From: Cyanobium gracile PCC 6307
GTDB taxonomy: Bacteria > Cyanobacteriota > Cyanobacteriia > PCC-6307 > Cyanobiaceae
Reading direction: 5' to 3'
Assembly (NCBI RefSeq): GCF_000316515.1
Contig: NC_019675.1
Location: 1,947,964-2,011,963, forward strand
Length of the DNA stretch: 64,000 bases
The first letter of the stretch is position 1. Each line of letters opens with the position of its first letter. Positions 17,673-26,741 of this stretch are shown one piece after another. A model generated the notes under the pieces. It saw only the letters and a program-made list of their open reading frames with translations. It did no database searches and was not told the DNA's origin. Made by a program: the position numbers and the translations under genes.

Positions 17673-18078
17673 CTACTGCCTTTGGCGCACCCCATCAGCA
17701 CAACCCATCGGCTGGGCGGCATAAGCGAGACAACCTCGGATCTCACAATTTCTGTGCATGGATGGCCATGCGAACGAAGCTTCACCACAACTCCATTCAT
17801 CGATTCAAAGTAGTGTTCAGCTTAGCCAGGCAAGTCATCCTGCTCAGGTTTCCCCGCATACCAAGGGATGCGGGGCCAGCACTCATATGGTGCGTCCAAC
17901 CAGACTCAGGCCTCTCGTCTAGCCATCGGGAAAGACGGATCAGGCGGCTTGGGGCCGGGGGTAGGGCCTTGCTCTGCAGGCTGGTGACGCCTGGACATGA
18001 ACACGCCGATGTGGGTGGGGGGGCCAGTCCGAAAAGGCATCGCGTCACTCCTGGCCACCACGCTCCGGGCGGTGGGCG
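17673..18078. other. Gene-free stretch, nothing recognised
   Basis: About 400 bases between the CAP-domain gene and the GNAT gene contain only short frames that are shadows or random. I see no RNA gene, strong hairpin or repeat. Confidence 0.5.
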
Positions 18079-18570
18079 TCAGGCCTGCTGGGCGCGGTGG
18101 CTGGGCGGCGGCGCCGGCTGGTGAACGGTGCGGTGGTAAACGCAGAACACCGCATCGCGCTCCCAACCGGCAGAGGCATAGAGCGCCTGGGCGGCGGCGT
18201 TCGTGAGGGCGGTGGACAGCGAGAGCCGGATGGCCCCGGCCCCACGACAGTGGTGCACGGCGGCCTCCAGCAGGCGGCGGGCCACCCCCATGCGCCGCGC
18301 TTCGGGCCGCACGAACAGGTCGTTGAGGATGAAGATCGGCGCCATCGACACCGAGGAGAACGATGGATAGAGCTGGGTGAAACCCACCGCCTGGCCATCG
18401 GCTTCGGCGATCAGCAGCACCGAGTCGCCCTGAGCCAGCCGCTCCTGCAGGAACGCGCCGACGCGATCCGGTTCGGACGGCTGGCCATAGAACTGGCGAT
18501 AAGCGTCGAACAGAGGAACGATCACCTCCAGATCGGCGGGACCGGCTTGACGGACAACAACGGGGGGCAA
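18079..18570 (-). CDS. GNAT-family N-acetyltransferase
   Basis: The 163-aa product has the GNAT core with the acetyl-CoA-binding motif LFVRPEARRMGVARRLLEAA (about residues 90-109) and the C-terminal NAAAQALYASAGWERD strand-helix. The substrate is unknown. The start appears to be a TTG, as no ATG or GTG precedes the domain in frame. It lies 17 nt downstream of the broken methyltransferase on the same strand. Confidence 0.8.
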   Translation of the reverse strand: MPPVVVRQAGPADLEVIVPLFDAYRQFYGQPSEPDRVGAFLQERLAQGDSVLLIAEADGQAVGFTQLYPSFSSVSMAPIFILNDLFVRPEARRMGVARRLLEAAVHHCRGAGAIRLSLSTALTNAAAQALYASAGWERDAVFCVYHRTVHQPAPPPSHRAQQA

Positions 18571-18587
18571 GAGACAACGGGTGGCGC

Positions 18588-19273
18588 TCAGCCATCCTCA
18601 CGCTGAAGGCGCAGCATCTCGCAGGCCCCCGCTGGAACTCGTAGCCCACGCGTTCCAACGACACCTGTAAGCCCGCCGCCCGCAGCGAATCCACCTGTCC
18701 GGCGAGATGGGGTGACACCGTCCCACCCAGCTCCAGCACCGGAAACACCCTGACCTCCCGGGCCACCCGACAGAGCTCCAGCAGCGAGGCCCGGTGAAAC
18801 GCCGCGTCCAGCTGGCGGCTGTAGAGGAACAGCAGGTGGGAGCAGAGCGCCAGGTCGAAGGCGTGATCGGGGAACGGCAACGCCGGCAGTTCGGCGTTCA
18901 CGTAGCGCCCCTCCAGCAGGCCGGCCGGATAATCCTCGAGAAAGGCCTGCATCGCCGCCATGCGGACCTGACCCAGCTGCTCAACGGACGCGATGGTGTC
19001 CCAGACGAAGGCTGATGGATTCCGCCTGGCCTGCTCGATGACCTCCGTGTAGGTGGCGTCGATCCGGGAGGCGATCTCTTCCTTCGTGAAGGCGTAGATC
19101 GGATCGCAGGAGACCACCTACAGGCCCTGCCTGCTGGCCTCCGCATTGAATCCGGCAGGGCCATCCCCACAGCCCAGGATCCGGCCCGCCAGATCGCTGT
19201 CGGCCAGGGAGAACATGGCCACGTACTCCTCAAAGGAACGGCCCCAGGGGACGATCTGCTCCAGTGTGAACAT
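18588..19273 (-). pseudogene. SAM-dependent methyltransferase with a nonsense codon and a frameshift
   Basis: Reading from the ATG at 19273, the protein starts MFTLEQIVPWGRSFEEYV and passes a SAM-site-like GRILGCGDGPAGFNAEASR. At 19118-19120 it meets an in-frame TAG, exactly where the following VVSCDPIYAFTKEEI continues the same fold. The rest runs well (LPFPDHAFDLALCSHLLFLY) to about 18640. There a run of five G changes frame: the sister frame supplies the proper ending EMLRLQREDG and a TGA at 18588. Two lesions in one otherwise intact gene indicate a pseudogene. It lies downstream of the DevBCA genes on the same strand. Confidence 0.8.
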
Positions 19274-19288
19274 CGTCTCTTGTCCGGA

Positions 19289-19975
19289 TCAGCAGAGCCG
19301 GCCATCCTCCAACGACAGGGTGCGGTCGGCGATGTCGAGGATGCGGCTGTCGTGGGTCACCAGCAGGATCGTGCAGCCCTGCTCCCGCGCCAGCCGCTGC
19401 ATCAGCAGGACCACCTCGCGGCCGGAGCGACTGTCGAGGGCGGCGGTGGGCTCATCGGCCAGCAGCAGCGGCGGCTCCCCCACCAGGGCCCGCGCCACCG
19501 CCACCCGCTGCTTCTGTCCGCCCGAGAGCTGGTCCGGCTTGACATCAAGGTGATCCCCCAGCCCCACGCTCTCGAGGATCCGCCGTGCGCGCCGATCCAT
19601 CTCCGCGTCGCTGAGGGTGCCCCTCATCTCCAGCGCCATGCGCACGTTCTGGGCGGCGGTAAGGCTGCGGTGCAGGTTGTGGGCCTGAAAGATGTAGCCG
19701 TGCTCGCGGCGGGCCAGGGTGAGCTGCAGCGCCGTGGCCCCCACCAGCTCCCGCCCCAGCACCCGCAGCCGCCCTCCCTGGGCCGCCCGCAGCCCGCCGA
19801 TCAGGGTCAGCAGGGTGGTCTTGCCCGAGCCGGAGGGGCCGGTGAGCAGCACGATCTCCCCGACGGCCACCTCCAGCGCCACATCGAACAGCACCTGGCG
19901 CCGCACCGCACCCCTCCCGAAGTGGTGGTTGAGCCCCTCGATCACGATCGCGCTGGCCATGGCGCCGGTCCCCAT
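19289..19975 (-). CDS. devA: DevA-type ABC exporter ATPase
   Basis: The 228-aa product has Walker A (GPSGSGKTT), a Q-loop (FQAHNLH, the DevA-typical variant), the signature LSGGQKQR, Walker B ([12 protein letters not shown]) and the H-loop (VTHDS). Start and stop overlap with devC as TGATG. With devB and devC it forms a DevBCA/MacAB-like exporter driving export through TolC. In heterocyst formers the paralogue exports glycolipids; in unicellular strains the substrate is unknown. Confidence 0.9.
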   Translation of the reverse strand: MGTGAMASAIVIEGLNHHFGRGAVRRQVLFDVALEVAVGEIVLLTGPSGSGKTTLLTLIGGLRAAQGGRLRVLGRELVGATALQLTLARREHGYIFQAHNLHRSLTAAQNVRMALEMRGTLSDAEMDRRARRILESVGLGDHLDVKPDQLSGGQKQRVAVARALVGEPPLLLADEPTAALDSRSGREVVLLMQRLAREQGCTILLVTHDSRILDIADRTLSLEDGRLC

Positions 19976-21123
19976 CAGAAGAGCTCGGCCGGATCGGCCG
20001 CCTGCAGCCGCCGGGTGGCGATCGCCCCGGAGGCCAGGCACATCACCAGCGTCAGCACGAACACCGTGGTCGCCCGCCCCAGGGTCATGGCGATCGGCAA
20101 GCTGGTGGCCTTCGACGCCACCGCGTACAGCCACAGCGGCATCAGCACGCCGGGGATGAAGCCCAGGGCCGCCAGGATCAGGGCCTGCTCCACCACCACC
20201 AGCAGCAGCCAGCGCTGGCGGAAGCCCATCGCCTTGAAGGTGGCGTACTCCTGCAGGTGGGCGTTCACATCGGTGGAGAGCACCTGGTAGACGATCACCA
20301 CCCCCACCACGAAGGCCATGGCCGTGCCCAGCCCGAAGATGAAGCCCACCGGGCTGGCCACCCGCCAGTAGTTCTCCTCGAACTGCACGTAGTCGGCATG
20401 GCTGAGCACCTGCACGTCGTCCGGCAGGTGGCGCCGCAGCGCCCGCACCACCGGCGCCACCGGTTCCCCCGGCGCCAGGGTGAGCAGCCCGACGCTGATG
20501 CTGCCGGCCTTCGCCCGCGGGAACATCCGCAGGAACGTCTGATCGCTGGCCATCAGGGTGGCATCCGCCCCGAAGGAGGCCCCCAGCCGGAACAGCCCGC
20601 CCACGGCGATGGTGCGCCGCTCGATCTCGCTGGTCACGGGCTCGCCGCGATCGAGCCGGGCGATCACCTCGCCATAGCGGCCCCTTGCGCCCCGGTCGAA
20701 GAGCACCGTGTCGGGCAGCTTGAGGCGATCGGCCTGGGCCCGCACCTCCGGCAGACGCAGCACATCGGCATCCGGATCAAAACCCAGCACCTGCACCGTG
20801 GCGCTGCGCAGCGTCTGGGGATTGCGCCAGTTCACCGTACGGACGTAGAGCCCCTGGGCCTCCACCACCCCGGGCACATCCAGGGCCTGCAGCAGTCGGC
20901 GGCGCGGGAAGGTGGAAAGGTTCTGCAGGTTCAGGGCCTTCGGGCTGATCAGCACCACATCGCCCCGGAAGGCGCGATCCAGGCGGGTGTTGCTGTCGTA
21001 GAGGGCCGCCTGGAAGCCCAGCTGCATGAACATCAGCAGGTCGGCGAAGGCGATGCCGGCGAGGGCCACCAGGAAGCGGCCGCGGTCGTGGCGGAGCTGC
21101 AACCAGCCGAGCGGGGTTCTCAT
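19975..21123 (-). CDS. devC: DevC-type ABC exporter permease
   Basis: The 382-aa product opens with TPLGWLQLRHDRGRFLVALAGIAFADLLMF, the DevC start. It has a large periplasmic domain with LLQALDVPGVVEAQGLYV, and C-terminal membrane helices with the ATFKAMGFRQRWL region of the FtsX/DevC family. It overlaps devB by 4 nt (ATGA) and devA by TGATG, so the three genes form one coupled operon. Confidence 0.92.
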   Translation of the reverse strand: MRTPLGWLQLRHDRGRFLVALAGIAFADLLMFMQLGFQAALYDSNTRLDRAFRGDVVLISPKALNLQNLSTFPRRRLLQALDVPGVVEAQGLYVRTVNWRNPQTLRSATVQVLGFDPDADVLRLPEVRAQADRLKLPDTVLFDRGARGRYGEVIARLDRGEPVTSEIERRTIAVGGLFRLGASFGADATLMASDQTFLRMFPRAKAGSISVGLLTLAPGEPVAPVVRALRRHLPDDVQVLSHADYVQFEENYWRVASPVGFIFGLGTAMAFVVGVVIVYQVLSTDVNAHLQEYATFKAMGFRQRWLLLVVVEQALILAALGFIPGVLMPLWLYAVASKATSLPIAMTLGRATTVFVLTLVMCLASGAIATRRLQAADPAELF

Positions 21124-22190
21124 GGCCCGATCACCACCCGCACCTGCAGATTGGTGAATCGCGCCGCCCGCCGGCTGCTCTCCGGCGTCAGCGGGGCGCG
21201 CACCTCCACCACCCGGTTGTCGGTGTTGGCGCTCGGATCGGTGTTGATCAGGTTCTGGCGCAGCACGATCGCGCCGATCTGCTCCACCCGGCCGTGCAGC
21301 GGCTGGGTCAGGGCCGGGCTGGTGATCCGCACCGGCTGCCCCCGCCGCACCCGCGGCAGATCGCTCTCGTACACCTCAGCCACCGCCTGCATCCGGTCGG
21401 TCTGGCCCAACAGCAGGATTCCCGCCGCCCCGGTGGCCTCGCCCGCCCGGGCGAACACCTGCAGCACGGTGCCGGCGATCGGCGCGCGGATCAGGTTGTC
21501 GTCGCGGGCGGCGATGGCGCGCTGCAGGTTGGCCTGGGCCTGCTCCAGCACGCGCCGGGAGGCCTCCACATCCAGATCCACGCCGCCGTCGCCGGCGGTG
21601 CTGCGCGCCTGCTGCCGCGCCAGCAGCACCCGGGCCTCCTGCAGCGAGGCTGTGATGGTGTCGAGGCTGAGGCGGCGGTTGTCGCGCTCCTCGGCCGAGA
21701 CGGCACCGCTGGTGAACAGGCTCTGGTAGCGGGCGGCCTCGGTGGCGGCCGTGCGCTGCTGGGCCTCCAGGGAGCGCACCTTGGCCCGCTGGCCGTCCTC
21801 GCCGCTGCCGGCATCGGCGCGGGCAATCGCCAGCCGCGAACGGGCCAGGTTCACCTCGGCCCGGGCCGCCGCCACGGCCGCCTCCAGCTGGGGCTGGTTG
21901 TCGAGCAGGGCCAGCAGCTGGCCGGCCTGCACCGCATCGCCGCGGTCGACCAGCAGGGCCTGGAGGGTGGGCTGGCCGGCGCCCGAGAGCGGCGCCGCGA
22001 TCGTGCGCAGGGCGCTGACCGGCTCCAGCCGGCCCAGGGCGGTGACGGTGCGGACCGGCCGCTCGACCACCGGTGGCGGCGGCGGGGAGGCGCGGCGCAG
22101 CAGGCCGACGCCCAGGGTCAGCAGCACGGCCCCGCCCGCCGCCACCAGCCCCAGCTGCGTCCGCCGCCCCACCATCGCGCGCCCTCCCAT
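21120..22190 (-). CDS. devB: DevB-type membrane fusion protein
   Basis: The 356-aa HlyD-family adaptor has an N-terminal membrane anchor (LGLVAAGGAVLLTLGVGLL). The first lipoyl half (LQALLVDRGDAVQAGQLLALL), a long alpha-helical hairpin (about residues 100-210) and the second half (NLIRAPIAGTVLQVFARAGE) follow. It is the first gene of the devBCA operon. Confidence 0.9.
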   Translation of the reverse strand: MGGRAMVGRRTQLGLVAAGGAVLLTLGVGLLRRASPPPPPVVERPVRTVTALGRLEPVSALRTIAAPLSGAGQPTLQALLVDRGDAVQAGQLLALLDNQPQLEAAVAAARAEVNLARSRLAIARADAGSGEDGQRAKVRSLEAQQRTAATEAARYQSLFTSGAVSAEERDNRRLSLDTITASLQEARVLLARQQARSTAGDGGVDLDVEASRRVLEQAQANLQRAIAARDDNLIRAPIAGTVLQVFARAGEATGAAGILLLGQTDRMQAVAEVYESDLPRVRRGQPVRITSPALTQPLHGRVEQIGAIVLRQNLINTDPSANTDNRVVEVRAPLTPESSRRAARFTNLQVRVVIGP

Positions 22191-22253
22191 CTGCCGTCAC
22201 TATCGAGCGGCGCAGCCGGTACAGCCGGCACAGGCGCCAGGCCGTTGCCGGCC

Positions 22254-22646
22254 TCAGGCGCGGGCGTCCTGCAGCGGGCCGCCGTAGGCGGCGAAGGCCG
22301 CGTCGGCACTGAGCAGGGTGAAGGGGCCGCTGATGGCCTGGGCCACCAGGAGACGGTCGAAGGGATCGCGGTGGTGCAGGGGCAGCTGCTCGAGTGCCAG
22401 CAGATGGGAGAGGTCGATGGGGAGGAGCTCAAAGCCGGATGGCTCCGCCCAGGCGATGGCCTCGCCGGCCGACAGGGGCATGTCGCTGCGGGCCAGGCTG
22501 TGCCTGATGGCGATCTCCCAGAGGGAGACGTGGCTGAGAAACACCGCGCTGGCCTCTCTGGTGATCAGCTCACGGCTGCGGGGCCCCAGCGTCGGGTCAT
22601 CGGTGATGGCCCAGAGAAAGGTGTGGGTATCGAGCAGCAGGCGCAT
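22254..22646 (-). CDS. PIN-domain toxin (VapC-like)
   Basis: The 130-aa product begins MRLLLDTHTFLWAI with the first PIN Asp. It has the Glu in SHVSLWEIAIRHSLG-like context (SLWEIAI), and ends with HRDPFDRLLVAQAI and LLSADAAFAAYGG, carrying the remaining acidic metal-binding residues. PIN toxins cut RNA, often tRNA. The start overlaps the stop of the fused antitoxin gene as TGATG, giving tight translational coupling. Confidence 0.88.
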   Translation of the reverse strand: MRLLLDTHTFLWAITDDPTLGPRSRELITREASAVFLSHVSLWEIAIRHSLARSDMPLSAGEAIAWAEPSGFELLPIDLSHLLALEQLPLHHRDPFDRLLVAQAISGPFTLLSADAAFAAYGGPLQDARA

Positions 22647-23203
22647 CAGCCCTGCTCGAACAGATCGGCGATCAGGGGGTTGGCCGCATCGATGGACTCG
22701 GGCGCCACGAGCTGTCCGCAGGCGAGGCCCAGCCGGCGGGGGCGCTGCGGGGTCTGCAGGCTGGTGAGCCGCGCCATGGGCCGGCCGTTGCGGGCGATCA
22801 CCACCTCGGCCTCGGCGCCGGTTTCGATCGCCTCCACCAGGCGCGAGAGGTGGGTCTTGGCGTCGAGCATGTTCACCACCCGGCTGGGACGGGACACCAT
22901 TTCGATGTGGGCCAGAAGGGCGGGATGGCCGATGGCGGCGCATGCGGAAAGATCAATCACCCAGGGCAGGAGCAGATCATCGAGATCGGCATCGATGCGG
23001 GCCAGGGTGGCGTTGCTGATGGCGTGACCCGTCAGGGTGAGATCGATGTCGGAGGCCGGGCGGTGGCGGCCAAGGGCTCTGGAGCCGTAGAGGATCGCGG
23101 CCTCCACCTCGGGGGAACCGGCAAACACCCTCTGGATGGCCGCCACGGCCGACTCCGGCAGGCCGATGGCCTGGGCTGACGCCAGCGGGGCACGGCTGAT
23201 CAT
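22646..23203 (-). CDS. Fused antitoxin: minimal nucleotidyltransferase (HI0073/MNT) + Phd/YefM antitoxin
   Basis: The 185-aa product joins two antitoxin-type domains. Residues about 15-101 are a minimal nucleotidyltransferase with the complete active-site pattern GS-x10-DxD (Gly40, Ser41, Asp52, Asp54) and a third Asp84. Residues about 108-185 are a Phd/YefM antitoxin (VVNMLDAKTHLSRLVEAIE, then VVIARNGRPMARL) with a C-terminal toxin-binding tail. The MNT part breaks off at LLAHIE, where HI0073 proteins normally continue with a few more residues. No ribosome-binding site is seen before internal Met102 or Met112. It overlaps the PIN gene downstream and the broken HI0074-type gene upstream (ATGA). 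Confidence 0.82.
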   Translation of the reverse strand: MISRAPLASAQAIGLPESAVAAIQRVFAGSPEVEAAILYGSRALGRHRPASDIDLTLTGHAISNATLARIDADLDDLLLPWVIDLSACAAIGHPALLAHIEMVSRPSRVVNMLDAKTHLSRLVEAIETGAEAEVVIARNGRPMARLTSLQTPQRPRRLGLACGQLVAPESIDAANPLIADLFEQG

Positions 23204-23534
23204 GGCCGTGGATCGCTGAGTGCCGCGAAGCGAACACGCAGGGCGTCGAACAACGGCGCAAAGCGGTCGATCACGTCGTGGGCGATCGCCTTGGCCTGCT
23301 CGAGGTTGTAGGTATGCGATGACTGATTGCGGGCCTTGATCATCGCCATCCAGCCCTCACCATCGTCGATTTCCATGCGAGTTCATGGGTGAACTCGAAT
23401 CCCTGAATCAGCCCCTGCTGCTCCAGCTCACTCAGCGGGCGCTGCTGCGCCAGGGCAACACCGCGTGCCAGTACCTGCAAGGCCCGCTCGAAGTTGTCAA
23501 ACCGCTGGCGCCAGCGGATGTCAGCGTCTGCCAT
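23200..23534 (-). pseudogene. HI0074-type nucleotidyltransferase substrate-binding protein, internally deleted
   Basis: From the ATG at 23534 the frame gives RWRQRFDNFERALQVLARG and GFEFTHELAWK, the N-terminal helices of the HI0074 family (HEPN-like partner of HI0073). The frame then changes. The expected C-terminal part, GEGWMAMIKARNQSSHTYN through to a TGA at 23200, continues in another frame. The middle (roughly 30 residues in homologues) is missing, so a deletion with frameshift has killed the gene. Its stop still overlaps the start of the MNT-Phd gene as ATGA, showing the original operon. Confidence 0.78.
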
Positions 23535-23955
23535 GGGCTCAGGGTAGGCAAGGAGCTCGTTCCTGCCCCTCCGCACCACGCTCCAGCCCGTCTGCGGCTC
23601 CCCGCCGCGTGACGTGGCCAGCTTTGTGGCTCCACCCCGAAGGGAGTGGGTGTGGTACGAGGCATCAAAGGCCTGGGCCTCCAGCACGGATTCCTCGGGC
23701 TCAGCGTGCAGCTCTCCGGAACCGCGCAGGCTCTTCCATGGCTCGGGACTCGGCTCGGAACTCACGCGCGACAACTTCATGCGGGCATCTTAAGAAGTGG
23801 AACGCTTTCGATCCCTTCCACCCCCAACTTCGCCCAGCCATGCCATCAGGAAGGGCAGTCGTCGTCGATGCCTGGTGATGGTCTGGCACCCCACCAACCG
23901 GCGGCGTCCCCTAGCGTCGCGCACCTGAGACTTCAGCATCAAGGCAACACCGGCC
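23535..23955. other. Intergenic region with an unassigned open frame
   Basis: The minus-strand frame of the HI0074 remnant stays open upstream to an ATG at 23780, but the added about 80 residues resemble no family and are charged and repetitive. The region probably holds the promoters of the toxin-antitoxin locus and of the divergent MFS gene. I see no defined operator. Confidence 0.4.
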
Positions 23956-25425
23956 ATGGACCAAGTCAACGCAGCCGCCCAGCGTCCGGGCGAAGCACCA
24001 CCGGCCAATCCCGACCGCTGGTGGACCCTGGCCGCCGTGGAATGCGGCAACTTCGTGGTTTACATGGACGGGTTCATCGTCACCCTCGCCCTGCCGGCGA
24101 TGGCGCGTCAGTTCGGCGTCGGGCTGCCGGTTCTGAAGTGGGTGATCGTCGCCTACCTGCTCACCGTGACGGTCACCCTGCTGCCGGCCGGACGCCTGGC
24201 CGACATCTGGGGACGCCGGCGCATCGTCGTCATCGGCATGGGCGTCCTCGTCGTCACGTCGGTCCTGTGCGCGCTGGCGCCGACAGTGGAGATCCTGATC
24301 GGCTTCCGCGTTCTCCAGGGCGTGGGCGGCGGCCTGGTGCTGGCCAACGTGATGGCCGAGATCACCGCCGTCTTCCCGAAGCAGGAGCGGCGCAAGGCCA
24401 TGGCCGTCAATGCTTCGATCCTGGCGCTGGCCCAGGTCACGGGGCTGGTGCTCGGCGGCCTGCTGATCGGCCAGTTCGGCTGGCGCTCCCTGTTTCTGGT
24501 GATCCTGACGGTGAGCCTGGCCGGACTGATCCTCAGCCTCTGGATCCTCAAGGCGCGCCCCCGCAGCCAGGACCGCACCGCCATGGACTGGACGGGGGCC
24601 GTGCTGGCGGTGGTGGCCACCAGCGCTCCCTTCCTGGTGATCGAGCAGCTTTCCCAGGACGGGCTGAACCCGGCCAGCGTGGCGATCCTGATGGGCGGCG
24701 CGGCGGCTCTGGCCCTGTTCGTGGGGGTGGAGCAGCGCCTGGCGAAACCGCTGCTGACCCTCAGCCTGTTCCGCTCGCGGGCCTTCAGCTTCGGCTCGGT
24801 GGCCGCCGCCTTCTACTTCGTCGCCGCGGTGGCCTGCTACTTCCTGCTGCCGTTGTACGCGCAGCTGGTGCTGGGCCGCACGCCGGTGATGTCGGGTGTG
24901 CTGATCGTGCCGCTCTCGCTGGTGCTCACCGCCACGAGCCTGACGGTGAGCAGCCTGGGGGACCGGGTGGGGGCGCGGACCCTGAGCACGGCCGGCATGC
25001 TCTGCGTCAGTGCGGGGCTGGTGGGCCTGTCCTGGCTGGGTGCGGACGCTGCCGTGGCCAGCATCATCTGGCCGCTGGTGCTGCTGGGCATGGGCGGCGG
25101 CCTGTTCCATCCCCCCAACAACAGCGCCACGCTCAACACGGTGCCGGCACAGCACCTCAGTGTGGCCAACGGGTTCCTGTCGATGGCGCGCAATTTCGGC
25201 CAGGCGATCGGGACGGCCCTGGCGGCCTCCCTGCTCGCTCACGGCCTCGGCGCCGCCGGGGCCGACGCCACCCTGGCCGGGGAGGTGGGAGCGCGGCTGG
25301 GAGGGTCCCAGCTGGAGGCCTTTCTGGGGGCCCAGCAGCTGGCGTTTCGCCTGGCGGCCGCCCTCGGCCTGGTGGGGGCGCTGATCTCCGTTTCCCGCGG
25401 AGCCGAGGCCCCGGCGGCTCAGTGA
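23956..25425 (+). CDS. MFS multidrug exporter, DHA2 (EmrB/QacA) family
   Basis: The 489-aa, 14-helix membrane protein opens with NFVVYMDGFIVTLALPAM (DHA2 motif D1, Asp in helix 1). It has motif A (GRLADIWGRRR, about residues 79-89), RVLQGVGGGLVLANVM, and a motif C-like GLVLGGLLIGQFGWR. It should be a proton-driven drug or metabolite exporter in the inner membrane. Its 3' end overlaps the convergent DUF429 gene by 7 nt. Confidence 0.88.
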   Translation: MDQVNAAAQRPGEAPPANPDRWWTLAAVECGNFVVYMDGFIVTLALPAMARQFGVGLPVLKWVIVAYLLTVTVTLLPAGRLADIWGRRRIVVIGMGVLVVTSVLCALAPTVEILIGFRVLQGVGGGLVLANVMAEITAVFPKQERRKAMAVNASILALAQVTGLVLGGLLIGQFGWRSLFLVILTVSLAGLILSLWILKARPRSQDRTAMDWTGAVLAVVATSAPFLVIEQLSQDGLNPASVAILMGGAAALALFVGVEQRLAKPLLTLSLFRSRAFSFGSVAAAFYFVAAVACYFLLPLYAQLVLGRTPVMSGVLIVPLSLVLTATSLTVSSLGDRVGARTLSTAGMLCVSAGLVGLSWLGADAAVASIIWPLVLLGMGGGLFHPPNNSATLNTVPAQHLSVANGFLSMARNFGQAIGTALAASLLAHGLGAAGADATLAGEVGARLGGSQLEAFLGAQQLAFRLAAALGLVGALISVSRGAEAPAAQ

Positions 25426-26027
25426 GGCACCACGATCCAGCCGGTCTCCGGTTCGCCGTAGTGCACGCAGGTGCCACCGCTGGCGGCGTGGTGGGCGGTC
25501 AGGGCGCAGAGGGCGGCGTCGATCCAGTCGATGCTGGTGAGCGGCGCCAGGTCGATCCCCGCCTGCTGCAGCAACTCCCGGCGCTGCGTGCGCTTCTTGG
25601 AGGCCAGGGCCTGGCCGCCGCGCCGGTGCCAGGTGATGGCGTGGGGGAAGGTTTCGAAGCAGCAGGGACCAGCGCCGATCGGCAGAGCGGTGCACAGCGG
25701 ATGGCTGGGTTCGAGGGCCCGATAGAGCGCTTCGCCGCGCAGCATCCAGTCGTAGTAGCCGCTGGGGTGAGCGACGGCGGCCTGGCGGGTGGGCGAGGCG
25801 AAGCAGATGATCCCCTGCTGCCTCAGCTCCCGTTCGCAAGGTCGGGCGCGGCCATCGCGGCTCCAGCGGCAGGGGGCATCGATCGCGATCACGCGGGCCT
25901 GCACCAGGGAGCGGCACCAGTGGGCGAGTTCCTGCGCATCGGTGGTGGCCAAATGGGCGGCATAGGCACCATCGGTGAGGGCGACGGCATGGAAGCCCTT
26001 GCGGGGGCCGCCGACGTCGATGCCCAC
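25419..26027 (-). CDS. DUF429-family protein (RNase H-like fold)
   Basis: The product (202 aa if started at the GTG at 26027) begins VGIDVGGPRKGFHAVAL, has VIAIDAPCRWS, and later contains CFETFPHAITWHRRG, the conserved strands and acidic residues of DUF429. Its role is unproven. No ATG begins the domain in frame, so a GTG start is proposed. A second DUF429 gene lies at 27898-28491. Confidence 0.7.
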   Translation of the reverse strand: MGIDVGGPRKGFHAVALTDGAYAAHLATTDAQELAHWCRSLVQARVIAIDAPCRWSRDGRARPCERELRQQGIICFASPTRQAAVAHPSGYYDWMLRGEALYRALEPSHPLCTALPIGAGPCCFETFPHAITWHRRGGQALASKKRTQRRELLQQAGIDLAPLTSIDWIDAALCALTAHHAASGGTCVHYGEPETGWIVVPH

Positions 26028-26058
26028 GGTGGTGAACAGGCCATGGCTGAATGGCCGA

Positions 26059-26667
26059 TCAGGCCGTTCGCTGGGCAATGACGGCAAGGTGAGGCTCTGG
26101 GAACTGATCGAATTCGAGGTGACGACAGACGCAACGCCCGTCCTTGAGGACCTCGAGAAGACCAGGAATTCCCAGGGTCGCATAGTAGACATCCGGCCCC
26201 ATCGTCGCATCGAAGTGCTCGCCTGGCCCGTCCAGTCCTCCGGCGGTGAACAGAAAGATTCCACCGATCTCGAGCGCCTCCATGAGCTTGAGCATCACCG
26301 CTCGCTGGCGCTGAAGATTCACGTGCCAGAGACTGTCCCACGCCGAGATGAAGCGGTACATCCGCGGCGGGCTCCAGTCACAGACATCCACATGGTGCAA
26401 CACGACGGATGGGTCCGCGTCCTGAGCAAGCGCGATCATCCGGTGCGACAGATCGATCCCTTCCAGAAGAAGACCGCGCTCACGCAGCAAAGAATTGAAC
26501 CTCGTGTTGCAGCCACAGCCCACACTCAGTGACCAACCGCAATCGACTGGACCGAGAAATGCCAAAGCACGTTGATGCTGGCTTACGCCATCGACAGTGC
26601 TGAACTTATCATCCTGCCACCGGGGTGCGAGTTGGTCGTAGGCCGCGGCAATGGCTGAATGGGTCAT
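26059..26667 (-). CDS. Class I SAM-dependent methyltransferase
   Basis: The 202-aa product has AYDQLAPRWQDDKF near the N-terminus, motif I LSVGCGCNTRFNSLL, LLEGIDLSHRMIALA and a hydrophobic strand FISAWDSLWHV. The middle of motif I reads GCGCN where GCGTG is usual. The substrate is unknown. It is followed 31 nt downstream by the DUF429 gene on the same strand. Confidence 0.75.
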   Translation of the reverse strand: MTHSAIAAAYDQLAPRWQDDKFSTVDGVSQHQRALAFLGPVDCGWSLSVGCGCNTRFNSLLRERGLLLEGIDLSHRMIALAQDADPSVVLHHVDVCDWSPPRMYRFISAWDSLWHVNLQRQRAVMLKLMEALEIGGIFLFTAGGLDGPGEHFDATMGPDVYYATLGIPGLLEVLKDGRCVCRHLEFDQFPEPHLAVIAQRTA

Positions 26668-26741
26668 GGGAGTGATCCAGCACGAAGTCTGATGATGAAC
26701 GCGGGTTCAGCTCCTGGGACGTCCATCAGGGCGCTGCCGAC

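Noticed and set aside
17906-18580. Extension of the methyltransferase frame through the GNAT gene as one 403-aa protein
   Set aside because: The extension is out of frame with the real methyltransferase ending and is low-complexity Arg/Pro-rich. It results from the frameshift.
23537-23780. Upstream extension of the HI0074 remnant as a fusion domain
   Set aside because: The HI0074 family starts at MADADIRW (23534). The upstream part resembles nothing and has no ribosome-binding site.
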